A stretch of 64,000 nt of DNA. Origin: an uncultured Chromatiaceae bacterium (GTDB taxonomy: Bacteria; Pseudomonadota; Gammaproteobacteria; Enterobacterales; Alteromonadaceae). The translations under genes were made by a program, and so were the position numbers. The DNA lies in NCBI GenBank assembly GCA_937978655.1, contig CALJUX010000034.1:1-64000 (forward strand). Reading direction: 5' to 3'. The notes beneath the pieces are model-generated. The model did not search any database and was not told the origin of the DNA. It saw only the letters and a list, made by a program, of their open reading frames with translations. The first letter of the stretch is position 1, and the number at the start of each line of letters is the position of its first letter. Positions 51,326 through 58,357 of the stretch are shown piece after piece.

Positions 51326-52733
51326 CCGTAGCTCCTTGCATCATGTTCAAAGGCAGCAAGGTCGCCGGATCAACCCGCTCGCCGGCCTGGATCAGTTCCA
51401 GATGTAAATGTGGCCCAGTGGTGCGGCCGCTATTGCCTAAAGTGCCAACTGACTGCCCGGCCTGCAGCTGCTGACCCGGCTGCACTGTGACCGCGTCCAG
51501 ATGCGCGTACATCGACTGATAACCACCGCCGTGATCGACCAGCACCACATTACCGAGATTCGGATGCAGGCTGTTGCTGCCACTGAGCAGCACTTTGCCG
51601 GCGGCGACAGCCAGCACCGCAGTGCCACGCGGCGCAATAAAATCGAGGCCGCCATGCGGTTTGCTCTGACGAAAACTGTGAACTTCACCAAACCAGGAAC
51701 CGACGTGGCCCCGTAACAGCGGCGCCTGCCATTGCTGTGGCGCCAGACCGGTCAGTTCAGTTTTCAGCGCCAGCGCCGGCACACTCAGACTGATCAGTGC
51801 CAGGGCTAACAGGCAAAACTGCCGGGCGGACAAACGCTGCGCCGGTTGTAAAATCTGCTGCAGTCGTTGTTGTAATACTTGCGCCGGGCCAGTACCGGCA
51901 TTGGCCTGCAGCCAAAGCCCGGACTGAAACGCCTGCTGCTGGGCGCGGATCACTGCAAGCAAAGTACGGGCATAGGCGCTGCGCTGGGCAGGGTATTGCT
52001 GCAGCACCCAGTGGTCGACCGCATGTTCCATCGCCGACTGATAATGCCGCTCCAGCAACCGCAGCGCCGGATTAAACCAGCACAAGGCGCAGAGCAGCCG
52101 CCAGCTCAACAGCCATAACGGGTCACGCCGCTGCAGATGCTTCAGCTCATGCCATAACAACAGCCGCTGCTGGCCGGCAGGTAACTGCCAGAACCAGTCC
52201 GGCAACCACAAAGTGCCATCGGTGATGCCGCTGACAAAAGGGCTGCCGCCATGCGGCAACTGCCGCAGTTGCAGCGGATGACGCTCAAGCGCCGCCTGTA
52301 ATGCCGGATCCGGCGCAACAACCGCAACCAAACGCTGCGCTGGTAATGGCAATGACCATTGATGCAGACGTCGCCATAACTGCCATTGCCGCGCCATTAA
52401 AAAGCCAGACAAGACACAACCGGCCAGCAGCAGCCAAAAAGCCAACTGCGGCAACCAGGCCTGTAGCGGTTGTTGTTCCAGCCAGCCTGGATGTGCCGGC
52501 AACGCCAGCAGCGGGCTAACACCATGATCATGCGCGCTCAGCCACAGCGCCGGCAGCACAGCGCTTTGTTCCGGCCAGGGCAAAAAGGGCAGCAAAGACA
52601 CCAGCAGCAACAGCGGCGCGACTTGTGTCGCCGCGCTCAGCCGCTGGGAATAACGCCGTCCAAGCTGTAACAAACCAGCCAGGACCGATGTCCACAACAC
52701 CCAGCAAAGCAGCAGCGATAACAGATTCAGCAT
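51318..52733 (-). CDS. M56 (BlaR1-type) membrane metalloprotease fused to an M23 peptidoglycan endopeptidase
   Basis: A 471-residue fusion. Residues 1-325 form the M56 domain: membrane helices near 3-22, 38-55 and 95-113, the zinc site HELKH at 195-199 with the likely third ligand Glu236 in MEHAVDHW, and helices near 207-222 and 303-322. Residues 343-450 form an M23/LytM domain with all ligands: HGGLD (His360, Asp364), His411 and HLHLE (His442, His444). In BlaR1 the region after the last helix is the periplasmic penicillin-binding sensor; here a wall hydrolase stands in that place. It overlaps blaI by seven bases and the beta-lactamase-like gene by eight. I infer that it cleaves BlaI when the M23 domain meets altered peptidoglycan. 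Confidence 0.9.
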   Translation of the reverse strand: MLNLLSLLLCWVLWTSVLAGLLQLGRRYSQRLSAATQVAPLLLLVSLLPFLPWPEQSAVLPALWLSAHDHGVSPLLALPAHPGWLEQQPLQAWLPQLAFWLLLAGCVLSGFLMARQWQLWRRLHQWSLPLPAQRLVAVVAPDPALQAALERHPLQLRQLPHGGSPFVSGITDGTLWLPDWFWQLPAGQQRLLLWHELKHLQRRDPLWLLSWRLLCALCWFNPALRLLERHYQSAMEHAVDHWVLQQYPAQRSAYARTLLAVIRAQQQAFQSGLWLQANAGTGPAQVLQQRLQQILQPAQRLSARQFCLLALALISLSVPALALKTELTGLAPQQWQAPLLRGHVGSWFGEVHSFRQSKPHGGLDFIAPRGTAVLAVAAGKVLLSGSNSLHPNLGNVVLVDHGGGYQSMYAHLDAVTVQPGQQLQAGQSVGTLGNSGRTTGPHLHLELIQAGERVDPATLLPLNMMQGATGE

Positions 52734-53104
52734 GGCTCGTCTCCCCGCTCCAGCTGCTGTAGCTGTTGCTCCAGTGCCTGCAAATCTTCAGCACTTAACA
52801 AAGCACTGTCGGCAAACATCGCCACTGGCAGCGGTTGTTTCAGTTCCAGCACCCGGCTGGCGAAATCCTGCGCCAGCGCGGCCAGCGTCGGCACTTTGGC
52901 GACCAAAGCGGCGTAGCTGTTCTGATTACCCTGTTGCACCAGCTGCAACAGGCCTTTGTCGACCATACGCTCCAGCGTTTTGCGGGTGGAGGAATAACTC
53001 CAGTCCAGCACATCCGCCAGCTGATCGTGTAGTTCACGGCCGGTTTGCGGTTGTTGTTGCCAGAGCAATTTCAATATTTCCAGTTCAGGTGCTGTCGGTT
53101 GCAT
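52727..53104 (-). CDS. BlaI/MecI-type transcriptional repressor
   Basis: A 125-residue winged-helix repressor: PTAPELEILKLLWQQQPQTGRELHDQL and SSTRKTLERMVDKGLLQLV are the family's DNA-binding helices, followed by a dimerisation and cleavage region (about 75-124). BlaI proteins bind palindromes and are inactivated when a BlaR1-type protease cuts them. ATG 53104 is preceded by GAGAG; the frame extends to 53314 across the operators. Two identical-arm palindromes lie 34-82 bases upstream. First gene of the four-gene operon, divergent from a two-component system. Confidence 0.9.
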   Translation of the reverse strand: MQPTAPELEILKLLWQQQPQTGRELHDQLADVLDWSYSSTRKTLERMVDKGLLQLVQQGNQNSYAALVAKVPTLAALAQDFASRVLELKQPLPVAMFADSALLSAEDLQALEQQLQQLERGDEPC

Positions 53105-53136
53105 CAGCGACTCTCTGCATGGTTGATAAACACATG

Positions 53137-53154
53137 CTGCGACAACTGTCGCAG
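53137..53154. promoter_or_regulatory. BlaI-type operator 1
   Basis: CTGCGACA-AC-TGTCGCAG: perfect eight-base arms around two bases. It shares the ACA/TGT arms of known BlaI/MecI boxes (TACA...TGTA) with a different outer half. Its centre is 33 bases, about three helical turns, from the second copy. Confidence 0.75.
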
Positions 53155-53170
53155 ATTGACAAGCAAAAAA

Positions 53171-53186
53171 TGCGACAGTTGTCGCA
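53171..53186. promoter_or_regulatory. BlaI-type operator 2
   Basis: TGCGACA-GT-TGTCGCA: the same arms as the site at 53137 in opposite central orientation. Together the sites lie in the divergent control region between blaI (53104, minus) and the response regulator (53313, plus), so either or both may be regulated. Confidence 0.75.
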
Positions 53187-53312
53187 GGTTCAGTCTGAAT
53201 GGATAAAAAGCCGGCGTAGCGGCCAGAAAACCGGCCTGTCATAGCGGTATTTGACAGATTTTTCACAGTGCCGGCATTATGCTGCGCACAAACCGAGACA
53301 CCGGAACTCTTC

Positions 53313-54038
53313 ATGCCACAGCATTCTGCGCCGCCAACCGCTTTTCCCGGCCGGTTTTTACGTATTTTGCTGGTCGAAGACGAACCGGCGCTGGCGCGTA
53401 ATATCCTCGATTATTTGCAGCTGCTCGGCCATCAGACCGACTATGCCGCCGACGGCAAACTTGGCCTGCAGCTGGCGCTGCAACAGCAGTTTGATGTGAT
53501 TTTGCTCGATTTGATGCTGCCACGACTGGATGGCCTGAGTCTGTGCCGCCAGCTACGTAGTCAGGCGAGCCGGCATACGCCGGTGCTGATGCTCACCGCC
53601 CGCGACACCCTGGCCGACAAAACCGATGGTTTTTCTGCCGGTGCCGACGATTACCTGACCAAACCTTTTGCGCTGGCCGAACTGGCGCTGCGCTGTCAGG
53701 CATTAGCGCGGCGCAACGACCCGCCGCAATATTGTCTGGAGATTGGCCCGCTGCGGCTGGACCGGCGCACTTTGCAAGCCTGGCGCGACGACCAGCTGCT
53801 GCAACTGCACCCGCTCGGCTTGCAAATTCTGCAACTTTTAGCAGAAGCCTATCCGGCGGTATTACACCGCCAGCAACTGACTGACGCACTTTGGCCCGAT
53901 CAAGCACCGGATTCCGATGCGCTGCGCAGTCATGTTTATTTGCTGCGCCAGCAACTCGACAAGCCTTTTGCCTGGCCGTTATTGCACACCGTCCATGGCG
54001 TTGGTTTTGTGCTGCGCGTGCCGGAGCCGGTAGCATGA
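53313..54038 (+). CDS. OmpR-family response regulator
   Basis: A 241-residue two-component regulator: receiver domain (about 15-130) with Glu22-Asp23-Glu24, phosphoacceptor Asp66 in LLDLMLPRLDG, Thr95 and Lys117, then a winged-helix effector domain (about 145-240) with RQQLTDALWP and LRSHVYLLRQQLD as recognition elements and the HTVHGVGFVLR hairpin. The receiver looks functional. It overlaps the histidine kinase by four bases (ATGA) and is divergent from blaI across the two palindromes, so BlaI could affect its expression. Confidence 0.92.
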   Translation: MPQHSAPPTAFPGRFLRILLVEDEPALARNILDYLQLLGHQTDYAADGKLGLQLALQQQFDVILLDLMLPRLDGLSLCRQLRSQASRHTPVLMLTARDTLADKTDGFSAGADDYLTKPFALAELALRCQALARRNDPPQYCLEIGPLRLDRRTLQAWRDDQLLQLHPLGLQILQLLAEAYPAVLHRQQLTDALWPDQAPDSDALRSHVYLLRQQLDKPFAWPLLHTVHGVGFVLRVPEPVA

Positions 54039-55255
54039 CCCTTGGCAAAACCTCACTGAGCCTGCGCATCCGCGCCGCATTTTTGCTGCTGGTACTGGCC
54101 TGTGGTGTGTTGTTCGGCCTGCTGATGCTGGTGTTTGTTTACACCACCGAAGACGCGCTGTTTTATCAGCGGCTGGATCAGGAAATTGCCCGTCAGCAAG
54201 GCCTGCCAGCGCCAACCACGCCATTGGATACACATCTGCACATCTATCATTCAGCCGCGGAGTTTCCGGCGGATTTAGCGGCGGCTTACCAAGCGGAGCC
54301 CAAAGCATCGGAACTGGCCGGTACTGCTGGCCGGCATTATCACCTAAGGCGCTGGGTGCATCCTGCGACACCACAACCGCTGTTTCTGGTGACGGAAGTC
54401 AGCCAACAATTGGTGGTGCGGCCGGTTCGCCAGACGATGCTGGCGGTTTATGGCAGCTTGTTTGCGCTGTTTTTACTGCTGGCACTGGCGCTGGGCTGGT
54501 ATCTGGCGCGGCGCGCAGTGGCACCGCTGCAACAACTGGCGTTGCTGGTCAGCCAGGAACCGGTCGCAGCAGGTTTTGCCAGTCAGTTTCGCGATCAAGA
54601 AATCAGCCTGCTGGCGCAAAAACTTGAATCCAGCCTGCTGCGATTACAAGCATTTGCCGAGCGCGAACGCTTGTTCAGCCGCGACGCCAGCCATGAATTA
54701 CGTACACCATTGGCGGTGATCCAAAGCAGCTGCGAGTTGTTGTTATTACAAGCTCCCGGTGATGCGACAGCGCAGCGCCGCCTGCTGCAAATCGTCAGCG
54801 CCTGCGGCCAGATGCAGCAGCTGATTGACAGTTTATTGTTGCTGGCGCGCGAAGGCGAAGGGCAACAGCTGACCGCTGTGACCATAACCCCGCTGCTGCA
54901 ACAACTGTGGCAACAGCAACAACAATGGCAACCGAGGCCGGACTTGCAGCTCGATTTACAGCTGCCGGCAGATTTACAATGGCAAGCCCCGGCGCCGGTG
55001 CTGCGCCTGCTGTTTGCTAATTTGCTGCAAAATATCTGGCGGCACAGCGCTCCCGGTGTGGTCGAAGTCCGGCAGCTCCAACAAGGGCTGAGCCTGAAAA
55101 ATCCGCTGCAAGCGGCCGTAGACCAAAGCGCCAGTGGCTTTGGCCAAAGTATTGCGGCAAGGCTGGCCCAGGCCTGCGCTTTACACTTTGACAGCCAGGC
55201 TGAAGCGCAATATTGGTGCACCCGCTTGCACATTTCTTCACAGGACCCACTTTGA
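54035..55255 (+). CDS. Sensor histidine kinase with an abbreviated ATP-binding domain
   Basis: A 406-residue membrane kinase: helices at about 12-35 and 135-157 enclose a periplasmic sensor of about 100 residues. A HAMP-like linker leads to the dimerisation helix with phosphoacceptor His220 (SRDASHELRTPLAVI). The catalytic domain is short: the N box is NLLQNIWRH (Asn333), but the DxGxG (G1) box is absent, replaced by GLSLKNPLQ, before a SGFGQSIAARLAQ G2 region (368-370). Shortened ATP lids of this kind occur in some kinases, so it may still be active. Partner of the upstream OmpR-type regulator. Confidence 0.88.
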   Translation: MTLGKTSLSLRIRAAFLLLVLACGVLFGLLMLVFVYTTEDALFYQRLDQEIARQQGLPAPTTPLDTHLHIYHSAAEFPADLAAAYQAEPKASELAGTAGRHYHLRRWVHPATPQPLFLVTEVSQQLVVRPVRQTMLAVYGSLFALFLLLALALGWYLARRAVAPLQQLALLVSQEPVAAGFASQFRDQEISLLAQKLESSLLRLQAFAERERLFSRDASHELRTPLAVIQSSCELLLLQAPGDATAQRRLLQIVSACGQMQQLIDSLLLLAREGEGQQLTAVTITPLLQQLWQQQQQWQPRPDLQLDLQLPADLQWQAPAPVLRLLFANLLQNIWRHSAPGVVEVRQLQQGLSLKNPLQAAVDQSASGFGQSIAARLAQACALHFDSQAEAQYWCTRLHISSQDPL

Positions 55256-55306
55256 CAAAAATTTCACCCATACACCGCTAGATTGAGGCTTTCTATTGGA
55301 GGGGTG

Positions 55307-56872
55307 ATGAGCAGAACTGGTGGACAAAAAACGCTGCGGGCAGGGTTTTACAGCATAGTTGCGGTCTTTTTTCTGGTTGGTATGGCTCTGTGGATGCCGC
55401 TGACCGAACCGCCGGGGCCAGCCTGGACCGGCAATGCACTGGTGCTGGATCAGGTGCATATCATTGATACCCGCAGCGGCGCAGTGCTGCAAAACCGCGC
55501 CATTTGGATCAAACAAGGCCGTATCGGGCAAATCACTGCGGCAGGCGTCAAGCCGCCTGCGGATTATCATTATGTCTCGGCTCAGGGCAGCTATGTGGTG
55601 CCGGGTTTGTGGGACAATCACAGTCATAGCCTGAAATTGTCGCCGCAATTGCATCACCCGCTGTATCTGGCGCATGGCGTCACTTACCTGCGCGATATGT
55701 CCGGCTGTATGACCAGCGATGACAGTCTGACCGCCTGCGCCGCTGACCGCCGCGCCTGGACACAACAAGCCCGCAGCGGTCAGCGCAGCAGCCCGCTTTA
55801 TCTGCAACAAAGTAGTTTTGCCATCAATGGCGGCGCGGAAGTGCCGGCTGATGCGCCAGCCTTTTTACGCCTGCAAACTGCAGCCGACGCTACAGCGCTG
55901 GTCAGGCATTATCAGGCGCTTGGCGTCGACACGCTGAAAACTTATGAATTGTTAAGCCCGCAGCAATATCAATGGCTGAGTGAGGCCGCGGCCGGCACCG
56001 GTCTGCAACTGGCCGGGCACCAGCCCTGGCGCGTCACGCTGGCCGACCTGATCCAGGCGCGCCAGCGCAGCGTCGAACATGGCCGGCTGTTTTTATTTGA
56101 ATGTTCCACCGTGGCGATGCAGCTCAAACAACAGCCGATGCGGGAAGGGCTGATCAACAGCGACATCTGGCGCGAGATTCTGCAAAGTCAGGACCCAGAG
56201 CTGTGCCGGCAGAAAATGCGCGCGATGGCCAAAGCCGGCATCTGGTGGAGCCCGACGCTGTTGACGCTGCAACTCGGTGCCCGGGCGGCGGAGCCGGCGT
56301 TTCGGCAAGACGTGAGACTGGCGCAGGTGCCCTGGCTGCTGCGAACACTGTGGCAAGCCGACGCTGACGGCATGCAAAGCCGCGGCGTTGACCAACAAGG
56401 CCGGCCTGTACATGCCGAACTGCTGGCAATGGCACAGCAACAGCTCAAACAAGCCGTCGCACTGGGTGTGCCGATCATGGCCGGCACGGACACGCCAGAC
56501 AGTTTTGTTTTTGCCGGCAGCGGCCTGATTGATGAGCTGGAACTTTATACTCAGGCCGGGCTGACCCCGTTGCAGGCGCTGCAAAGTGCGACCTTATGGC
56601 CGGCACAATATGCCAGGGTGGAGGGGAGCGCCGGCTCAGTCGAAGTAGGCAAAGATGCGAACTTGCTGTTACTCAGCGCCAATCCGCTGCAGCAAATTCA
56701 GGCGCTGCGTCAGGTGGAAGGGTTAGTTCTGGCAGGCCATTGGTACGACAAACCGCAGCTGCAGGCACTGCAGACTTTTAGCATGGAACAAGCCGGCAGC
56801 CTGACCATCAACCTGCAGCTCGCCTGGTCGGCACTGCAAAGTGCCCAGTTTCGTCAGCAATTTGCCGATTAA
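55307..56872 (+). CDS. Exported or membrane-anchored amidohydrolase
   Basis: A 521-residue metal-dependent hydrolase. The N-terminus has a hydrophobic anchor (about 17-32, FYSIVAVFFLVGMALWM), so the enzyme faces the periplasm. Amidohydrolase landmarks: VVPGLWDNHSH (about 100-110, metal HxH), a central GHQP, SVEHG and the late PIMAGTDTPD (metal Asp), and LQSATLWPAQYARVEGSAGSVEVGKDANLLLL at the end in pieces. GGAGGGG lies directly before ATG 55307. The substrate is unknown; relatives include imidazolonepropionase-like and prolidase-type enzymes. It follows the histidine kinase by about 50 bases. Confidence 0.85.
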   Translation: MSRTGGQKTLRAGFYSIVAVFFLVGMALWMPLTEPPGPAWTGNALVLDQVHIIDTRSGAVLQNRAIWIKQGRIGQITAAGVKPPADYHYVSAQGSYVVPGLWDNHSHSLKLSPQLHHPLYLAHGVTYLRDMSGCMTSDDSLTACAADRRAWTQQARSGQRSSPLYLQQSSFAINGGAEVPADAPAFLRLQTAADATALVRHYQALGVDTLKTYELLSPQQYQWLSEAAAGTGLQLAGHQPWRVTLADLIQARQRSVEHGRLFLFECSTVAMQLKQQPMREGLINSDIWREILQSQDPELCRQKMRAMAKAGIWWSPTLLTLQLGARAAEPAFRQDVRLAQVPWLLRTLWQADADGMQSRGVDQQGRPVHAELLAMAQQQLKQAVALGVPIMAGTDTPDSFVFAGSGLIDELELYTQAGLTPLQALQSATLWPAQYARVEGSAGSVEVGKDANLLLLSANPLQQIQALRQVEGLVLAGHWYDKPQLQALQTFSMEQAGSLTINLQLAWSALQSAQFRQQFAD

Positions 56873-56878
56873 GCCGCG

Positions 56879-57745
56879 CTATTCGCCGGCTGTGGCTGTA
56901 CTGGCGCTGGTTTTGGTTGTTGTGGCGGTTTTGCCAGGGGCGGCTTTGGTCGATTTCGCCGGCGCTGCAGCTTTGCCGGTTTTGTTGCTCGTGACTGCGA
57001 CTTTGCTGACTGGCGCTTTTGCTTTGGCACTGGCTTTTGCCTGTTGCGCTTTTTTCGCCGACGTGGCTTTTTTCGTCGGAGTCGCTTTGGCGACTTTAGC
57101 CGTCACAGTGCGGCTTTTTGCCACCACAACGCGTTGTTTCGCCGGCGCCTGACTGGCCGCCGCCTGCCGCTGCATTTCAGCTAAGGCGTGCTTACGTTCC
57201 TGCGGGCTTAATGGCAAGAGCGCAATCGGGTCTTGTGGCACGCTGCCACGCCAGAGTTCAAAATGCAGATGCGGCCCGGTGGCACGGCCAGTCTGGCCAA
57301 CCAGACCAATCTGCTGACCGGCTTCCACCCATTGGCCAATTTGCACATCAAGCCGCGACAAATGCGCCGACAAGCTGGTCAGCTGGTCGCCATGTTCTAT
57401 CAGCACTGCATTGCCAAAGGCTTCACTGAGGCTGCTGTTATCAGCGCTTAATACCACGCCTGCGCTTGCCGCAAACACCGGCGTGCCGCTGGGCGCGGCG
57501 AAATCGACACCATGATGCTGGCGATTGCGGCTTTTGATGATGTAACGGGCAAAAGAAGCACTGATGCGCGCACCGGGCAACGGATGGACAAAAGTCACAG
57601 GCCCGCGTTGCTGTTGCGTCACTGTTTTTTCTGCCACTGGCGGCGGCTTGACCGGTGGCGCACTGGCACAGCCTGCCAGCAGCAGGGCCCAGCCCAACAG
57701 CAAACCTGCACCCGACAGCTGCCGATGTTGCAACAATAAACGCAT
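56879..57745 (-). CDS. Lipoprotein M23 peptidase with a Lys/Ala-rich tail
   Basis: A 288-residue protein with a signal sequence ending in lipobox LLAGC (Cys26). An M23/LytM domain (about 55-175) has intact ligands: HHGVDFAAPSGTPV, SAHLSRLD and GPHLHFELW, so a zinc endopeptidase cutting peptidoglycan cross-links is likely. The last 95 residues are nearly all Lys, Ala, Thr, Ser and Pro with repeated AKA, TKK and KTA units, like histone H1 tails, suggesting binding to polyanions such as LPS, teichoic-like polymers or nucleic acid. ATG 57745 was chosen because the signal peptide starts there; the frame runs to 57895. Convergent with the amidohydrolase gene, six bases apart. Confidence 0.87.
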   Translation of the reverse strand: MRLLLQHRQLSGAGLLLGWALLLAGCASAPPVKPPPVAEKTVTQQQRGPVTFVHPLPGARISASFARYIIKSRNRQHHGVDFAAPSGTPVFAASAGVVLSADNSSLSEAFGNAVLIEHGDQLTSLSAHLSRLDVQIGQWVEAGQQIGLVGQTGRATGPHLHFELWRGSVPQDPIALLPLSPQERKHALAEMQRQAAASQAPAKQRVVVAKSRTVTAKVAKATPTKKATSAKKAQQAKASAKAKAPVSKVAVTSNKTGKAAAPAKSTKAAPGKTATTTKTSASTATAGE

Positions 57746-57961
57746 ATAGTTTGATCCCGGCCAACTATGGGTCGGCGTCCGTGTTTGGGGTTTCACCCGC
57801 CAGCGCTTTTGGCGCAGCAGGGCTGATATGCCAAACAGTGTCGCCGGATCAACGACTTCCGGCAAGCCAACCATGCAGATCTGCTTAATTTCCACACTGC
57901 TGATACAACAAATGCTGAATAACTTTTATCTTTTATTCCATTTAGATATATAAAAACCAGA

Positions 57962-57998
57962 TGACAGCGGTTGTCATGTTATAAAAAATCGCTACAAT
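57962..57998 (+). promoter_or_regulatory. Promoter of the TonB receptor overlapping a 15-nt NagR-like palindrome
   Basis: TGACAGCGGTTGTCA (57962-57976) has the same TGACA/TGTCA arms as the chiA operator but one extra base in the centre. Its right arm contains the -35 TTGTCA (57971-57976), followed 16 bases later by TACAAT (57993-57998). The promoter is good by eye; operator function is less certain because of the changed spacing. Confidence 0.6.
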
Positions 57999-58110
57999 GC
58001 GCGACATCTGGACGGCTAAACATCTAATTAGCGTCAGATGTAATATTCACCCTGCACATGCTCACCGGTCAACCGGAAGCCTGGAAATCGTAGTAAGAAG
58101 GATTCCGACC

Positions 58111-58203
58111 ATGTTGCCAGTTCAACAGTTGTACATTACTCGTCGCGCCAATCGCACACCAACCTCACCCTGTTGCCTGCAACCAGCACGAATGTGTTGC
58201 TGA
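58111..58203 (+). CDS. Possible upstream leader peptide of the TonB receptor
   Basis: A 30-codon frame with AAGGA eight bases before its ATG, starting MLPVQQLYITRRANRT and ending with two Cys-Cys pairs. It lies inside the long leader, about 115 bases downstream of the predicted promoter and 155 bases before the receptor ATG. The strong ribosome binding site is the main evidence. It may be a regulatory upstream frame or chance. Confidence 0.3.
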   Translation: MLPVQQLYITRRANRTPTSPCCLQPARMCC

Positions 58204-58357
58204 TCATCTGTCTGGCCTGAACCGCGCGCCGTATTTGGACGCTGCATTTGGCCATCCTGTTTTTACCTTTGTGACTGACTGCTCTTGCGGTCCAATTCGC
58301 TGAGATTTGCAGCATAGCTGCGAATGCGCTCGGCACTGAATTTTATTGAGGTTTATC

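Larger units (their letters stand above)
57746..58357. other. Long non-coding leader region of the TonB receptor
   Basis: This gap of 612 bases contains the control region of the M23 lipoprotein gene (minus), a promoter with an operator-like palindrome (57962-57998) and a leader of about 350 bases with a possible 30-codon peptide (58111-58203) and a small hairpin TTTGCAGC/GCTGCGAA (58306-58324). No other gene was recognised. Confidence 0.55.
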
